Shown here: piece after piece, positions 21,535-33,087 of the stretch
How the letters are laid out: each line of letters opens with the position of its first letter
How positions within the stretch are numbered: position 1 is the stretch's first letter
DNA from: Corynespora cassiicola
Lineage: Eukaryota; Ascomycota; Dothideomycetes; Pleosporales; Corynesporascaceae
Direction of reading: 5' to 3'
Assembly (NCBI GenBank): GCA_022059125.1
Contig: JAEUWY010000004.1
Location: 1,240,001-1,304,000 of the forward strand
Length of the DNA stretch: 64,000 bases
Notes under the pieces: model-generated
The model's input: only the letters and a program-made list of their open reading frames with translations
The model's database searches: none
Told to the model about the DNA's origin: nothing
Position numbers and translations under genes: made by a program

Positions 21535-22062
21535 ATGGCACAGCGACAATGGGCAATTCAAGCTGCACATGAACGAGCAGCATTCATGCGCACGAACTGG
21601 GCATTAGGAAATGCATTAGAATCTATTCCACAGGAATTGAGAAACAACTCATGGTTAAACTGGATTGACGTTCCAAATGACACAAGGACCCGGATAATGT
21701 ATGTAGCGAAATACTTTAGAGGCGACCTTAACACAGTCCGGGAGATGATGCACGTATATGTAAAGAAACGTCTCAAAGACAAAATGGGCGGAAGAAAAGT
21801 TCTAACAAAGGTCGATATGTTAGAAGTTGCAAGGTATTTCTTGGCCAGAAGTATGGCGGAGCATGGTCAACCAGATTACCTCCCTAAGATGCTGAAAGGC
21901 GTGGACCGGCGGGCATGTATTCGTAAGGGTAACAGACTATTGAGAGCTCATATGAGGGGCTGGGATAGCAACGAGGATGAGGATGAGGAGGATTCAAATA
22001 AACATAACACGAGAAGCGCAAAGAGCGGTGCTCCACGGGTAACATATCATGGCATGTGCTAG
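21535..22062 (+). CDS. Unknown basic/acidic-tailed protein (175 aa)
   Basis: Start taken at the first ATG (MAQRQWAIQAAHERAAFM); five upstream codons of the frame are open from a GTG. The body is predominantly helical with many Arg/Lys (RDLKDKM-like and KVLTKVDMLEVARYFLARSM). The end is acidic then basic (SNEDEDEEDSNKHNTRSAKS). No known domain was recognised. Its position in an AT-rich, gene-poor stretch suggests an accessory or orphan gene. Confidence 0.5.
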   Translation: MAQRQWAIQAAHERAAFMRTNWALGNALESIPQELRNNSWLNWIDVPNDTRTRIMYVAKYFRGDLNTVREMMHVYVKKRLKDKMGGRKVLTKVDMLEVARYFLARSMAEHGQPDYLPKMLKGVDRRACIRKGNRLLRAHMRGWDSNEDEDEEDSNKHNTRSAKSGAPRVTYHGMC

Positions 22063-22624
22063 AAACACTGTTGCATATGCCCGTTCTACAGTACCTTTGT
22101 AACTTTCAAGAGCAATATACGCACAATATGGCTCTTTTCTACTAAGAGCCAATCACTGTGTTGTTTGTTTAATCACTGTGAGTTTATATAGTTGCGAGTC
22201 ACGTACTAGTACTCCAGCTCTAGAATTCTCTCTTTAATGTTTACAAAACGTAATAAGTGCCTGAAAAAAAACTACCATTAAGTATGTAACAACTGACAAA
22301 AATTGTCTATGGAAAGCTTTTGTTTTATGGTAAAGCTTGAAAACACTACATTTTAAAAAGTATTAATTACTTTATAGATGTAAAGTATAAGCTTGCTATG
22401 TGAGAAGCTCACAGACTGCGATAAGTTAGTAATCAGAAAGTAATGACGCAGGAGAATTCCCGTTTGTTCTATAGTATAAGCGCTCAGCATTTCACTCCTC
22501 TAATTCATTCACACGCGACACCCGGTGCCTGTGTCAACCTCGCGCCATTTATCCTTGATTCATTTCTGTAACTAGAAAACCGCCCTCAACAATCCAATCT
22601 CGACAAATTGTATACAAGTCTAAA
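22063..22624. other. 560-bp AT-rich spacer
   Basis: A/T-rich with A8 and T runs and no open frame of note. The last 100 bp are less AT-rich and may be the promoter and leader of the next, degenerate gene. Confidence 0.5.
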
Positions 22625-23926
22625 ATGGCACCTACTCGTAATATTGCCACCGCGCAAGCTCCAAAAAATTGGGACGCTACCCGTCTAGAAGATACTACCC
22701 CCCAAAAAATTCACCCGCCTGGAAAAGGAAACGCCGAAGACTGGGACATGGAGTTATTAGAGGCACTTTTGAAGCTTTCAGAGAACACCAAGGGTCACCT
22801 TGACGAAGCAGTCTCTGGACTGTCCTATATTATCTCGAGAAAAAAAGAAGAATTGATCTCAAGTAGGAGAGGTTCCTCATCTGCGAGCGGCAGATGCAAG
22901 GATGGTATCTCGATCATTCCGACCACGCTCATTCGCCAAGACACCTACTATTCCCCCATCTATACAGCCGCACAGCACAGCCGACAATTGAAACCTTGCA
23001 AAAACTCGTTCAGGAACCCGGAAGAGGGCACGAGAGGCCGATGAAAGTCGACTCCTCCAACGCATCCTACTAAAAAAATTGGACCGCAAGACACGAGCCG
23101 CCAATGACCCAGAAATTATTACGTCGGAGAGACAAAAGAAAAGGATTTTTCCAGCCTGCCTACAAAGGCGACGAAATAAATCCACAAGATTCAATCTCAG
23201 CTACCTAGCACTCAGGGGAGGCGGACAGATTAGCTTTGCCCAACGACGACCAACCCCAAATCCCGCACAATGCCACCATCCAAGACGGAATCGAGTGGTA
23301 TGAATACTTGGTATCGCAGAAAGACTCCTTCATTGAGAAGGAAAAAAAAAAAGTCCGAAAAGGTACCAGTGCAGCTGCGAATTATACAGCTCAAGATTGA
23401 GAAGCGACGGCTTGATGCAGCGGCCGAGAGGCATCTCGCTGAAATGGAAACTCCCGGCCTTCAGATCTCTCGGGGCGCTGCAATCAATCCAAATCCAAAA
23501 ATTGCCTCATAAACAAACAAGGACAGACGAAACAGCGAGATTGAGGAGGAAATAATGCTGTTTTCAATCTCCGTCTCCCTCGTGAATGGCCTAGCTGGTG
23601 CGGATCCAAACGACACAGCGGCCAACTCACCGCATTCATCTTTCGATGCAAGATTCAAATCTAGCATGGTACCTCAAGAGGTAGTTGAGATAAATGATTA
23701 CGAAATGTCTGACGGAGACGAAGAGGAAGAGAAAGATACATTGACCCAGGAGGGGTACGAGGTGCAGCAGGCAGGCGGAAGCACGCACGACAAGGTTGAT
23801 GAGTCGTATAACAGCCTCTTTGATGAAGGATAGGAGGAGAATGGAGATGAGCAGAGTGAAAAAAGCGAGGAGGTTGAGGAGAAAGAGCAAGTGGAGAGGA
23901 TACTCGAGCTCGAAGAGTACTTCTAG
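22625..23926 (+). pseudogene. Degenerate unknown gene with acidic C-terminus
   Basis: It begins with a good ATG and a 60-residue coding-like start (MAPTRNIATAQAPKNWDATR, then EDWDMELLEALLKLSENTKG). Coding character then jumps between frames: READESRLLQRILLKKLDRK at about 23037-23095; GIEWYEYLVSQKDSFIEKEK at about 23285-23345; IEKRRLDAAAERHLAEME at about 23395-23450; and VPQEVVEINDYEMSDGDEEE up to FDEG, a TAG at 23831, then EENGDEQSEKSEEVEEKEQV to a final stop at 23924. Either this is a multi-exon gene with unusual introns or, more likely, a pseudogene with several frameshifts and one nonsense codon. The family was not recognised. Confidence 0.5.
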
Positions 23927-24338
23927 CTGCCTTCTTCTCCCTGACCCCACCCATCATCATGATTCTATGATTGTCTAATTTCTTGCACACCGCAAGCATG
24001 CAACACATTTTCATTTGCACAGGTCATTTCAATTTCTCCAACATCCCATCAGCTGCAATATCTCGTGGATCGCGAGCACACAAAAGTAATCTCTGTGATA
24101 GTTCCAATGCTAAATCATCAATCAGCATCCGAACCTCATCTTCAAGCAGTACATCAGCTCATAAAAGGGTCGCAGCATGCATAAACGCTTTCAAAGTATT
24201 CACTGTTCTACATCCGGAAACCCGTCATTACATTTTGAATTTTTGTTCCATGTCCGGTATCCCTCCCAAAGGCGCCAGAACCATCCATCCACCGATCCCC
24301 AAATCCCCAAATCCCCGATCCGTCATACAAAAAGACAT
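23927..24338. other. Convergent spacer before argininosuccinate synthase
   Basis: 3' flanks of two tail-to-tail genes. Nothing recognised apart from a short CCCCAAAT repeat near 24296-24312. Confidence 0.55.
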
Positions 24339-25848
24339 TTAAGCACGGCTGAGGTTAGCGCCCTCCTCGGCCTTCTGAAGGCCATACTTCTTAAGGCTAT
24401 AAAATAGTCAGTAATTATTCGAACAAGTAGAAAGGGACGGCAGCAGTCAACACTCACCGGATGCTCTGGATGGCAATGAAGCCGGTAGTATCCATGGGGC
24501 TAAAGTTGTCCAAGGTATCCATAGAGGCCTCCTCCTCAGAGTACAGCTTCTCAGTGGCGGACGAGCGTCCAAGAACATAAGCGTTGCCCTTGTACAGCTT
24601 CAGGCGGACCTCGCCGTTCACACGGCGCTGGGAGAAGAGCAAACTATTCTCAATGAACTCACGCTCGGGCGAGAAGTACATGCCGTTGTAAAGCTGGTAG
24701 CTCCAGTTGTGGGAGACAAACTGGTCGCGGAGGTTGCGGACCTGGGCGTCCATGACGAGACCCTCGAGGTCGAGATGGGCGAGGCGGAGGATGGTCATGG
24801 CGGGGGAGTCGTAGCAGCCGCGGGACTTGAGACCGATGAAGCGGTTCTCGACAATGTCGATGCGGCCAATACCGTGGGTGTAGCCGAGCTTGTTCAGGGC
24901 GACGAAAAGCTCGAGGGAATCGGTGTAGGTCTTCTCAGGGGTCACAACCTTGACGGGGATACCCTTCTCGAAGTGAACGGTAATGTCAGTGGGCTCGTTG
25001 GGGGCATTGAGCGGGCTGTCAGTCATGGTCCACATGTCATCGGGAGGGGAAATGTTGGGGTCCTCGAGAATGCCTTTGGGTTGGTTAGCTGGAGGTCAGC
25101 GCTGCGGGGTAGTGTCCGTACCAGCCTCATAGGAGCAGTGGGCAAGGTTGGCGTCCATGCTCCATGGCTTTGCCTTGGTGGATGTGACGGGGATGCCGTG
25201 CTGAGCGGCATAGTCGAGCAGGTCCTGCCTGCCCTTGAAGCGGTCGCAAAACTCGGGCAGCCTCCAGGGAGCAATGACCTTGATGGAGGGCTGGAGAGTG
25301 TAAAAAGCCAACTCGAAGCGGACCTGATCGTTGCCCTTTCCAGTGCAGCCGTGGGAAACGAACTGACAGCCCTCCTGTTGTGCCACGCGAATCTGAGCGC
25401 GGGCAATGACAGGGCGGGCGAGCGAGGTGCCGAGCAGGTAGCGACCCTCGTAGCTGGCATTGCACTGCACAGCGCGGAAGCAGAGCTCCTCGACAAACTC
25501 GCGCTGGAGGTCAAGAATGACCATCTTGAGCGCACCAATCTTGAGCGCCTTCTTCTCCACCTCGTCCCATGGCTCGTCCTGGCCAACGTTGGCAAGGAAG
25601 CACACGACCTCGTAGCCTTCCTCGATCAGCCATCGGAGGATCTGTTGTGCTGATGTCAATGAGTGCTACGGGAAAGACTGAGAGCCACGCTCGGGCTCCG
25701 CATTGTGAATGCATACCGTGGAGGTATCGAGGCCGCCTGTGAGTCAATGTCAGTAATGGCCCGAATAAGGAATTGAGCCGCGCGTGGGCGACGGCCAAAG
25801 GGCTGAAGACGCACCAGAGTAGGCCAGGCAGACGCGTCCCTTAGACAT
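24339..25848 (-). CDS. ARG1: Argininosuccinate synthase (415 aa, 5 exons)
   Basis: Exons (minus): 25848-25815, 25736-25717, 25641-25122, 25073-24458, 24396-24339; total 416 codons. The enzyme joins citrulline and aspartate with ATP in arginine synthesis. Splicing the first two exons restores the ATP-binding P-loop of the N-type ATP pyrophosphatase (AYSGGLDTS); exon 2 is only 20 nt. Other signatures are [106 protein letters not shown] and the oligomerisation C-terminus [18 protein letters not shown]. The length matches the family (about 415). A conserved housekeeping gene, so the gene symbol is given by homology to yeast. Confidence 0.96.
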
Positions 25849-26522
25849 TGTGGGTGGTATGAGGTGGATTGGAAGGGGGGCAAGGAGTCAATGGAGAGCA
25901 GAAAGCTGTTCAGGAAAATGGCGGGGAGGCGGTGGAGGGTTGATCAAGAGATAAAAAATGGGTGGTCCAAGCTCCTCCCTTCCGATCTTCGGCCTAGTGC
26001 GACCCCAGAGTTCAGGGCTGCAGCTGTGCAACAGTCATTGGCCTATGACTCTGCGGGTAAAATCTCTTACCGTCGGAAAACTCTGATGCGCGACGCCCAG
26101 GCATCCCGTTTGGAAGGCCGCCCTCGAGCGTGGTGCGCTTCCCTTGTGTTGACGTACGTCATCAAATTGAGTCAACAGCGGCCCCGTCTCCGCAGTGGTT
26201 CCGAGATAAGCCGTCACTTCGGAACCGTGGCCAGCGCTTGGACAAAAAGTTTTGGTATCATTGGAGTAAACTGTCAGCCTTCCCCCCCCCCCGTGTCGTG
26301 ACACTATCATCGCGCGCCTCGTATGCAAAGCCGTGCCTGCAACCACCCAGACCAACGCCATGCATGCAGGCAAGCCGCTCCTCGCAAGAACAAGAAGATA
26401 TCGTGAGGCAATATGAACGGCAAGATGCAAAAGGTCCACAATGCTTGAACCTGCCATGAGCGGAAACACAACGCCCTTTCCATGCAACTCGTATACAAAA
26501 TCATCGCTATCATGACTCACGG
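25849..26522. other. 670-bp spacer, promoter of argininosuccinate synthase
   Basis: Both flanking genes are on the minus strand. It contains the synthase promoter and the 3' flank of nothing upstream on this side. A C10 run lies at about 26283-26292. A TGACGTACGTCA-like palindromic stretch occurs near 26149-26162, resembling a bZIP site, but a GCN4/CPC1-type TGACTC box was not clearly seen. Confidence 0.45.
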
Positions 26523-29500
26523 CTAGACTCCTTCGGCTATCCGCTCGCGCTCGTAAAAGACTACGTATGCTTTCTCGTTCTGGAGACGGTTCTGAGGCGC
26601 GAGGTTAGCAGGCTCGAAGTCTGTAATCTGCTGATCGTTGTACTGGCGCCAGCATTTCCGAGACTTGTCCTTGACCATGGCCACATAATGCCCGCTCCCC
26701 AACGTCGCCCCCATGTGCCAGATGACGGCATATGCGTTGTAGATGAAGGGCCCGTTCATGGCTGGATCCGTCTTCAGCCCAACAATCTGGGCGGCACCGT
26801 CTCTCGAGGTTTGCATCACCTGTGCCTCCTGTTCTGGTGTGATGGGTGGCTCCATGAATGGGCCAAGATCGAGACCCTGAAGGGGGAATTCGATTGGCGT
26901 CCTGATCTTGCGCGCGCTTTGCCCGCGGCCCGCACTGAACCGTTTGAAGTGCACTACAAGCGTTTCTGGGGCGCGAGTGATGGTGATCTTCTTCACAGCC
27001 TCACGCTCCTTCTTGCATTGAGGGCAGCGCCAAAAGTCTTCGCCGGTTAACCGTTCGGCCGAACAGTATGACCGCAGACAGTCTCTCAGATCACAAGAGC
27101 GATCCTGAGGAATCTCGACACTGATACTCCAGAATGCTTCAAACGTTGTACTCGTTGTTCCGCATGTCTGACACTGGAGGGTGGAGGCATGCTGCCCAGC
27201 GAAGAGATCGCCAATCTTGGAGAAGTCACGATGTTGGTAACGGCCCCATTCGACCTTGGCAGCATACTGCCGGGGAAGCCTCTCTCGGAATTGCTCCTCG
27301 GATTCGGTAAGCGGCTTCAACGGGGGCTTGTTCCATGTGATGTTAAGGTCTTCGTGCAGGTAGTCCAGCACGAACTCAAGGAACTCTTTGGCGTCTTGTT
27401 GCTCATCGATGGCCCACACCGAGTTGAAGTGCCCGCAAACTTTCTGTACTTGGTTAGGGAGATATCAAAAAGAATTTAACTGTAGACTTACTCGCAAAGT
27501 CATTGGGCGGACGGCAGGTATATCGCCCTTGTACAGATTGGAAAGCAGAGTCGCATAAGCCTCGGGTAGAATACCCTTGGTACCTTTCCAGTTGTCTTTC
27601 TGGAGGTCTCGAACGTAGCGATCGGTGAGAAACATGTTCGTCAGAGTGGTGTTGGCACTCAGACATTGGATGACCGAGTTCATGTAACACGTGACCCCAA
27701 AGTTGACGAGACCTGTGCGGTGAAGGCGAATGTGGCCGTACGGGCCGGTGGAGACGTAGGCGGGGGGATGGTTTGCACGACTTTGCGGGGTGGCTTGCCG
27801 TTCGTGGACCCCGCTATAACTGACCCTTGGTACTGATGGTGCAGGCCGTGAAGGCGCCGGCGGTATGGGTGATGCGTATTGTGCGGGGGGTGGAGGCCGT
27901 GGGGGTGCGTACATCATCGACTGCTGTTCGAGCTCAACATCCGGGAATCTCCGCAGGAATTCCTCGGTAGTCCGGTACATTGGCGATGCTGGTTCGTCTT
28001 CTTCGTACTCTTCAGGCTTCTCAAGCACTGATCTTCCCCTTCGCGCCTCTTCTCGCCACTGCTGCTCTTCCTCGGGGTCCATCTCAACGTACTCGCGCCT
28101 CCGCCGTGGCTGCAAATTAGGCCTGGCGATTACAGCGTTCCGCCTAGAGGGGCGGCCAACCTTCTTTTGTCCAGCCACTATGGTAGACGTGGATGACATC
28201 TTCAATGCTTGAGTTCCAACTAGGTCTGCCCATGCGTCGATACCACCCATGAGGAAAATAGGCGGCCGCTTCAACGGCTTTTCCGTGTTGAATTCGTACA
28301 TTGTGTCAAATAGCCGCTTTAAGGCGAGTTCTCTCTCGTTACGGTTGTGCTTGTCGAGAAAAGCATTGGTTTTGGTGGATTCGTCATAGTACACGACCAG
28401 GTCGTAGTCATTGCGCTGATCATACATGGCCTGCTCCTCATCTGGTGAAAGCACAAGACGGTCTTGAAGCTGTTCCGCAGAGATTCCATCTTGGAGTGCG
28501 GTCGGCTCAATACACATGATTGAACGAACAAAAATGTGACCAGAATCAAACTCTTCCCGATTCCGGACATCGATCAAGAGCACGTTGTACATCCTAATGT
28601 AGTCGTACAGCTTTTCTGCGGTGATCTGCAACTCAACCGGCTTGCTCACAGATCCTCTCCTTGCCATGACTGATTCATGAACACTGGGCTGTTGTGGAAA
28701 ATATGAGTCGGCGGTGCCATTGGGAGCATAGTTTGACGCGCTAGAAGAAGCAGCCAGCGAATTGTTTCGGCCTCCGGTACCGACCATGCTTCTTGCCGTA
28801 CTCCGTGGAGGGTTTATGCTGGCTGGGAGGGACAAGTTCCGCGCCGGACTATATGTCGGACTGGGCTCTTTAGGTAGGGAAGCAGCAAGTTGTGTGTTCA
28901 ATGGCAGCTTGGGGGGGTGTGGTGGTGCATGAGCTGGATTAAAAGGCATCTCCCGTGGGCCCATAGGGCGAGATGAGGACTGATATTCAGATGGAGAGGG
29001 CATCTTTACGGAAAGATCTTGGGTTGAGCTGTTCGCAGAAGTGTTGATCGGGGCAGCAGTTCCTCTCAACTTGGCAAAGCGCTCGGCAAGGTCGTTGGCG
29101 CCAATCCCATTAACAGACGAGTTGCTTTGGTGAACAGCTCGGCCGTGCAGCGATTGTGGTTTCGGCTGGACCGGGGGTTTCCTTCTGGGGGAGTCTGGCA
29201 CAGAAGTTGGTGAGGCTCGTTCACTGGGCGCAGCGGTCGGAACGTCGGGCAGCATCAATTCGTCGTCGCGCGGCCGGATCATGGACAGACGCGAGCCCGC
29301 GGACGAGGAGTTGGTGGAGCGAAACGTATCGATGGAGCCGACTGAGCGTGTAGGCGTGTGTCGTCCCCCGTTTCTTCTGTTGTCACTGGTGATGATCTCT
29401 TTTATGCGTAGGAACCGCTCCTCGTTCGTTCGCACGTCCTATTGCCTTGTCAGTTTCCGAGCCACGACATCTACTAGGAGGACGACGCACTTTGAGGAGC

Positions 29501-29971
29501 TCCTTGAAATCGCGGTGCATGTGACTGCGGCTTTGGTCAATCTTGTCGTAGTAGTCTGGATGGCGGGGAATCGCATCGACGACGAGCTGGTAGGCCACCA
29601 GGAACTCCCAATAGGCGGCAGGAGCCGGGGCACGGTTGCTCAGGGAGATTCTCGCCTGGTTGAAGTGGTATTTTCCGGTCTCGAGAAGCTTGCCAATCTT
29701 TACACGGTCAGCGTTTGCCCGTGGGTATGGGGGCGCAGCAGCCAGCGCAACACAACTAACTTACCGGGTAGCGTCGCATCTCGTTGACCTTCTCGCTCGC
29801 AGAAGCGGATATTTCAGCGATGGGCGGGAACGACCCCCCGCTGCCCCTGCTGTCGGCTGCTCCATTGCTGCCACTGCCCACGGGGGCGCCGCCATGTGGG
29901 AAGCCGTTCATGCCGTTCATGGCGTTTCCAGGCGCGTGTCCTGGGGGCGGCAAGGGAGCAGCTGCACTCAT
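26523..29971 (-). CDS. Ubiquitin carboxyl-terminal hydrolase with rhodanese domain, Doa4/Ubp4/USP8-like (1093 aa, 4 exons)
   Basis: Exons (minus): 29971-29765, 29697-29491, 29438-27492, 27443-26523. The N-terminal 160 residues hold a Gly/Pro-rich start and a helical MIT-like/USP8-dimerisation region (IGKLLETGKYHFNQARISLS, LLKDVRTNEERFLRIKEII). A long disordered Ser/Pro part follows, then a rhodanese domain (about 390-570: ITAEKLYDYIRMYNVLLIDV, FDSGHIFVRSI; no catalytic Cys in the active loop FLMGGIDAW). The peptidase C19 domain has the Cys box GLVNFGVTCYMNSVIQCL (Cys about 722), QQDAKEFLEFVLDYLHEDLN, two CxxC zinc pairs (CQTCG and CPQC) and the His box GSGHYVAMVKD (His about 1039). By family it removes ubiquitin from endosomal cargo before it enters multivesicular bodies. 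It is divergent from VPS27. Confidence 0.93.
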
Positions 29972-30545
29972 AACCGCAGCTCAAGCGCAGGGCAGGCCTC
30001 GCATGGTAGAGACGCGAGGGTTTGCGGCAAGGGGCCAGGTATATACACGGTGCTCGGCGGTGGCCAGGGATGTCACCGTGGGCGGGGAGACGAGGCCGCG
30101 TCGACGTTGGGCAGCACAGACGGGCAGCGGAGCGAGAGTGATGCGCGGCGAGGTGAGAGGGGGCGAGTGCGCAGGGGCGGCCGCGAGGGAAACGGGAGGC
30201 GGCGAGCAAGAGGGCTGTCGTATCCAACGGGCGGCGGAGCGGGACGGGGGGGTTTGGGGGGTGAGGTGTCTGGTGTGGGTGGTGCGTCGGCGGCTCAACT
30301 CCGCCACTGAGGCATTGCGTCGTGCCGAGCCCAGCACCCAGGAAGCTTCCACTCCAGCTACCTACACCTCCGCCTCCGCCTCCACACCCGACCCCCAGCT
30401 GCACACGACGCCACCCGGGAACGCTGCACACTCGAGCGCGTGTCCCTCTGCATACCGACCGCACTTCCAGCGATACCACCGCTCGACGCCCGCCAGGCAC
30501 TGAAGGCACCGACGGCACACCCGACCGTCCCATCCCCGGATCACC
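29972..30545. promoter_or_regulatory. 574-bp divergent promoter shared by the Doa4-like gene and VPS27
   Basis: Head-to-head start codons at 29971 (minus) and 30546 (plus). The region is GC-rich with G/C homopurine runs and no TATA box near either ATG. Reading frames in it (for example 29784-30503) are compositional artefacts. Confidence 0.6.
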
Positions 30546-33087
30546 ATGGCGAGCTGGTTTGGATCATCGTCCAACAGCGCGCTCGACGAGCAGATCGAGC
30601 GCGCAACCTCCTCGAGCTTGTACGCTGTCCACGGCCCCGCTCCGCAGCTGGTGCCCGTCGAATACTAACCCCGCGCAGGGAGGACATGCCGCTGAACCTC
30701 GAGATATCCGACGTCATTCGCTCCAAAACAGTGCAGCCTAAAGATGCGATGCGCTCGCTGAAGCGGCGGATAGGGAACAAAAACCCCAACGTCCAGCTGG
30801 CCGCCCTGAATGTACCCTCTCCCTTCTCTACGCCGCCTCTGCCCTACAATTGCTGATTCCCTGCTAGCTTACAGACACATGCGTCAAGAACGGCGGCTCC
30901 CACTTCATCGCCGAGATCGCATCGCGGGAGTTCATGGACAACCTCACGTCGCTGCTCAAGGCACCTGGCCCAGTTGCACCCAACCAGGACGTCAAGAACA
31001 AGATGCTCGAGCTTGTCCAGTCGTGGGCCACTGCCGCTGAGGGGCGAAGCAGTCTAGGCTACATCAACGAGGTCTACCGCACGCTCCAGCACGAGGGCTT
31101 CCGCTTCCCGCCAAAGGAACACGTCGCCAGCAGCATGTTCGACAGCAACGCCGTACGCTTCCTCTACCCCAAGCTCGCGTGTAATTTGCCTATCGCTAAC
31201 ACTTCGCCGCAGCCCCCAGAATGGACCGACTCTGACGTCTGCATGCGCTGTCGCACCGCCTTCACCTTTACGAATCGCAAGCACCACTGCCGAAACTGCG
31301 GCAGTGTCTTCTGCGGCGCCTGTTCGAGCAAGAACATTCCCCTACCTCATCTTGGCATCCTGGAGCCGGTGCGTGTCGACGACGGATGCTATGCGCGGAT
31401 AACGGAGAAGTCGCGGGGCACCCCCGTGCCCAAGGGATTCGATGCTACTAAGCCCAGCCGCACCCTCTACCAAGGATCGATGGAGCCCCGGAACGCCCGC
31501 GTCGAGGATAGCTTCGATGCCGATCTGAAGCGCGCGCTTGAGATGAGTTTGGAAGAAGCAAAAGGCCAACCGGGCGCAGGCTTCGTACCTCAGTCCCAGC
31601 TGCAGTCCCAGACGAAATCGCCAACAACGAATGGCACTTCGAAGCCTGCAGAGCCGGAAGAAGAAGACGATCCTGATCTTAAAGCAGCGATTGCAGCTTC
31701 CTTGGCCGACATGGAGGAACAGAAGAAGCAGCACGCTGCTACCTTGCGCCAGCAAACGTCGACCTCCAACGGAACGCCCGTGGTCGCCCCCAAGAACGAT
31801 TACGAGCTAACGCCTGTCGAGGCAGAAAACATCAACCTATTCGCGACCCTCGTTGACCGGCTCCAGCATCAGCCTCCCGGCACGATTCTGCGGGAGCCTC
31901 AGATCCAGGAGTTGTACGAGAGCATTGGCAAGTTGCGGCCAAAGCTAGCACGCACCTATGGCGAAACAATGAGCAAGCATGGTATGCACATGAGAAGACT
32001 CTACAGGATGCCGTGACTAACGGTACTAGATACCCTCCTTGACCTCCACGCCAAATTGTCCACTGTCGTCCGTTATTACGACCGCATGCTTGAGGAGCGC
32101 TTGTCCAATACCTACAACCAGCCTGCAGCCATGTACGGCCTTCCTCCAAATATGCAGCGACCCGCTTCGGGTCTCTACCCTAGCATTCAGTCGGGCCCTC
32201 AAGATAGCCAGGCTGGCGAGAATTTCTACACTGGAAACCCCAGCTCCTCAGACTATGCTCGTCCGCAGTCCTACTACGGCGGGTATCAGCCTACTCCCCA
32301 ACAGCCATATGCTCAGTATGACAAGCGGGCATCTGTGCCACCGAACTTCAACGCCCCGCTGCCGGAGCAGCAGTACCCACAAGCACAGCAGCCGTCACAG
32401 CCCTACCCGAATCTGCAATCATATAGTGGGGGAAACGTGCCACATCAGCGGCCACCAAGCGAATCCTACCAGAAGCCCTCGTCACCACATCTTCAACGCC
32501 AAGTATCGAATCAGCAATATCCCTCGCAACCCCCAACGGCATATCCCCCTCAGGCACCCGCGTCGACTGTGTCTGATGCCGAGAGCGCGAGTTTTTACTA
32601 CGGTGACAACAACTCCACACAACCCTCCGCACCCCCGATCCAGCGAACCCAGAGTTACGCCTCACAGCCGTCACAACCGCCCCAGCCCTCGTCACCCGAA
32701 CTGTACCACCGTGCCCCACCACAGCAAACTCCAATCTCGCCACCCGCTCAGCCCGCTCCCGCTCCGCAGAACCCGCCATACCCTCAACAATCCCAGCCCC
32801 CGGCTCAGTACTGGCAGCAGCAGCAGCAACAACAACCGGACGCTACGCCTGCCCCGCAGCAACCCCCACAACATCAACAACCCCAGGCTCCACCGCCCCA
32901 GCAACAGCAGCAATACTGGCCCCAGCAACAGGCCCCCCAGCAACAAGTTCCACCCCCGGGCTCTGCCCCCTGGCAGCCTGCGCCCTATGCGGCGGGCGGC
33001 TATGGCCCCGAGAGCTTCCCTTCGGCGCCACAGCATCAACTCCCACAGCAGCAGAAGGTTGTTGATGAGCCCTTGATTGATTTGTAG
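30546..33087 (+). CDS. VPS27: Vps27, ESCRT-0 subunit (772 aa, 5 exons)
   Basis: Exons 30546-30619, 30679-30811, 30868-31152, 31213-31981, 32030-33087. Domain order is diagnostic: a VHS domain (about 1-150: [50 protein letters not shown]); a FYVE finger (about 165-225) with [20 protein letters not shown], including the PI3P-binding RKHHCR; two UIMs ([17 protein letters not shown] and [18 protein letters not shown]); a GAT-like helical region that binds Hse1; and a 330-residue Pro/Gln/Ser-rich tail ending in the clathrin box LIDL. It recruits ubiquitinated membrane proteins and ESCRT-I on endosomes. Intron 3 (31153-31212, 60 nt) has no in-frame stop, so its retention would insert 20 residues between VHS and FYVE. 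Confidence 0.95.

Noticed and set aside
24709..25653. 314-codon plus-strand frame
   Set aside because: Antisense shadow of argininosuccinate synthase, whose exons are certain.
29784..30503. 239-codon frames on both strands between the deubiquitinase and VPS27
   Set aside because: GC-rich promoter artefacts with repetitive Arg/Gly or Pro/Ser translation.
32039..33076. 345-codon Ser/His/Pro-rich plus-strand frame
   Set aside because: Alternative frame of the Pro/Gln-rich tail of Vps27.
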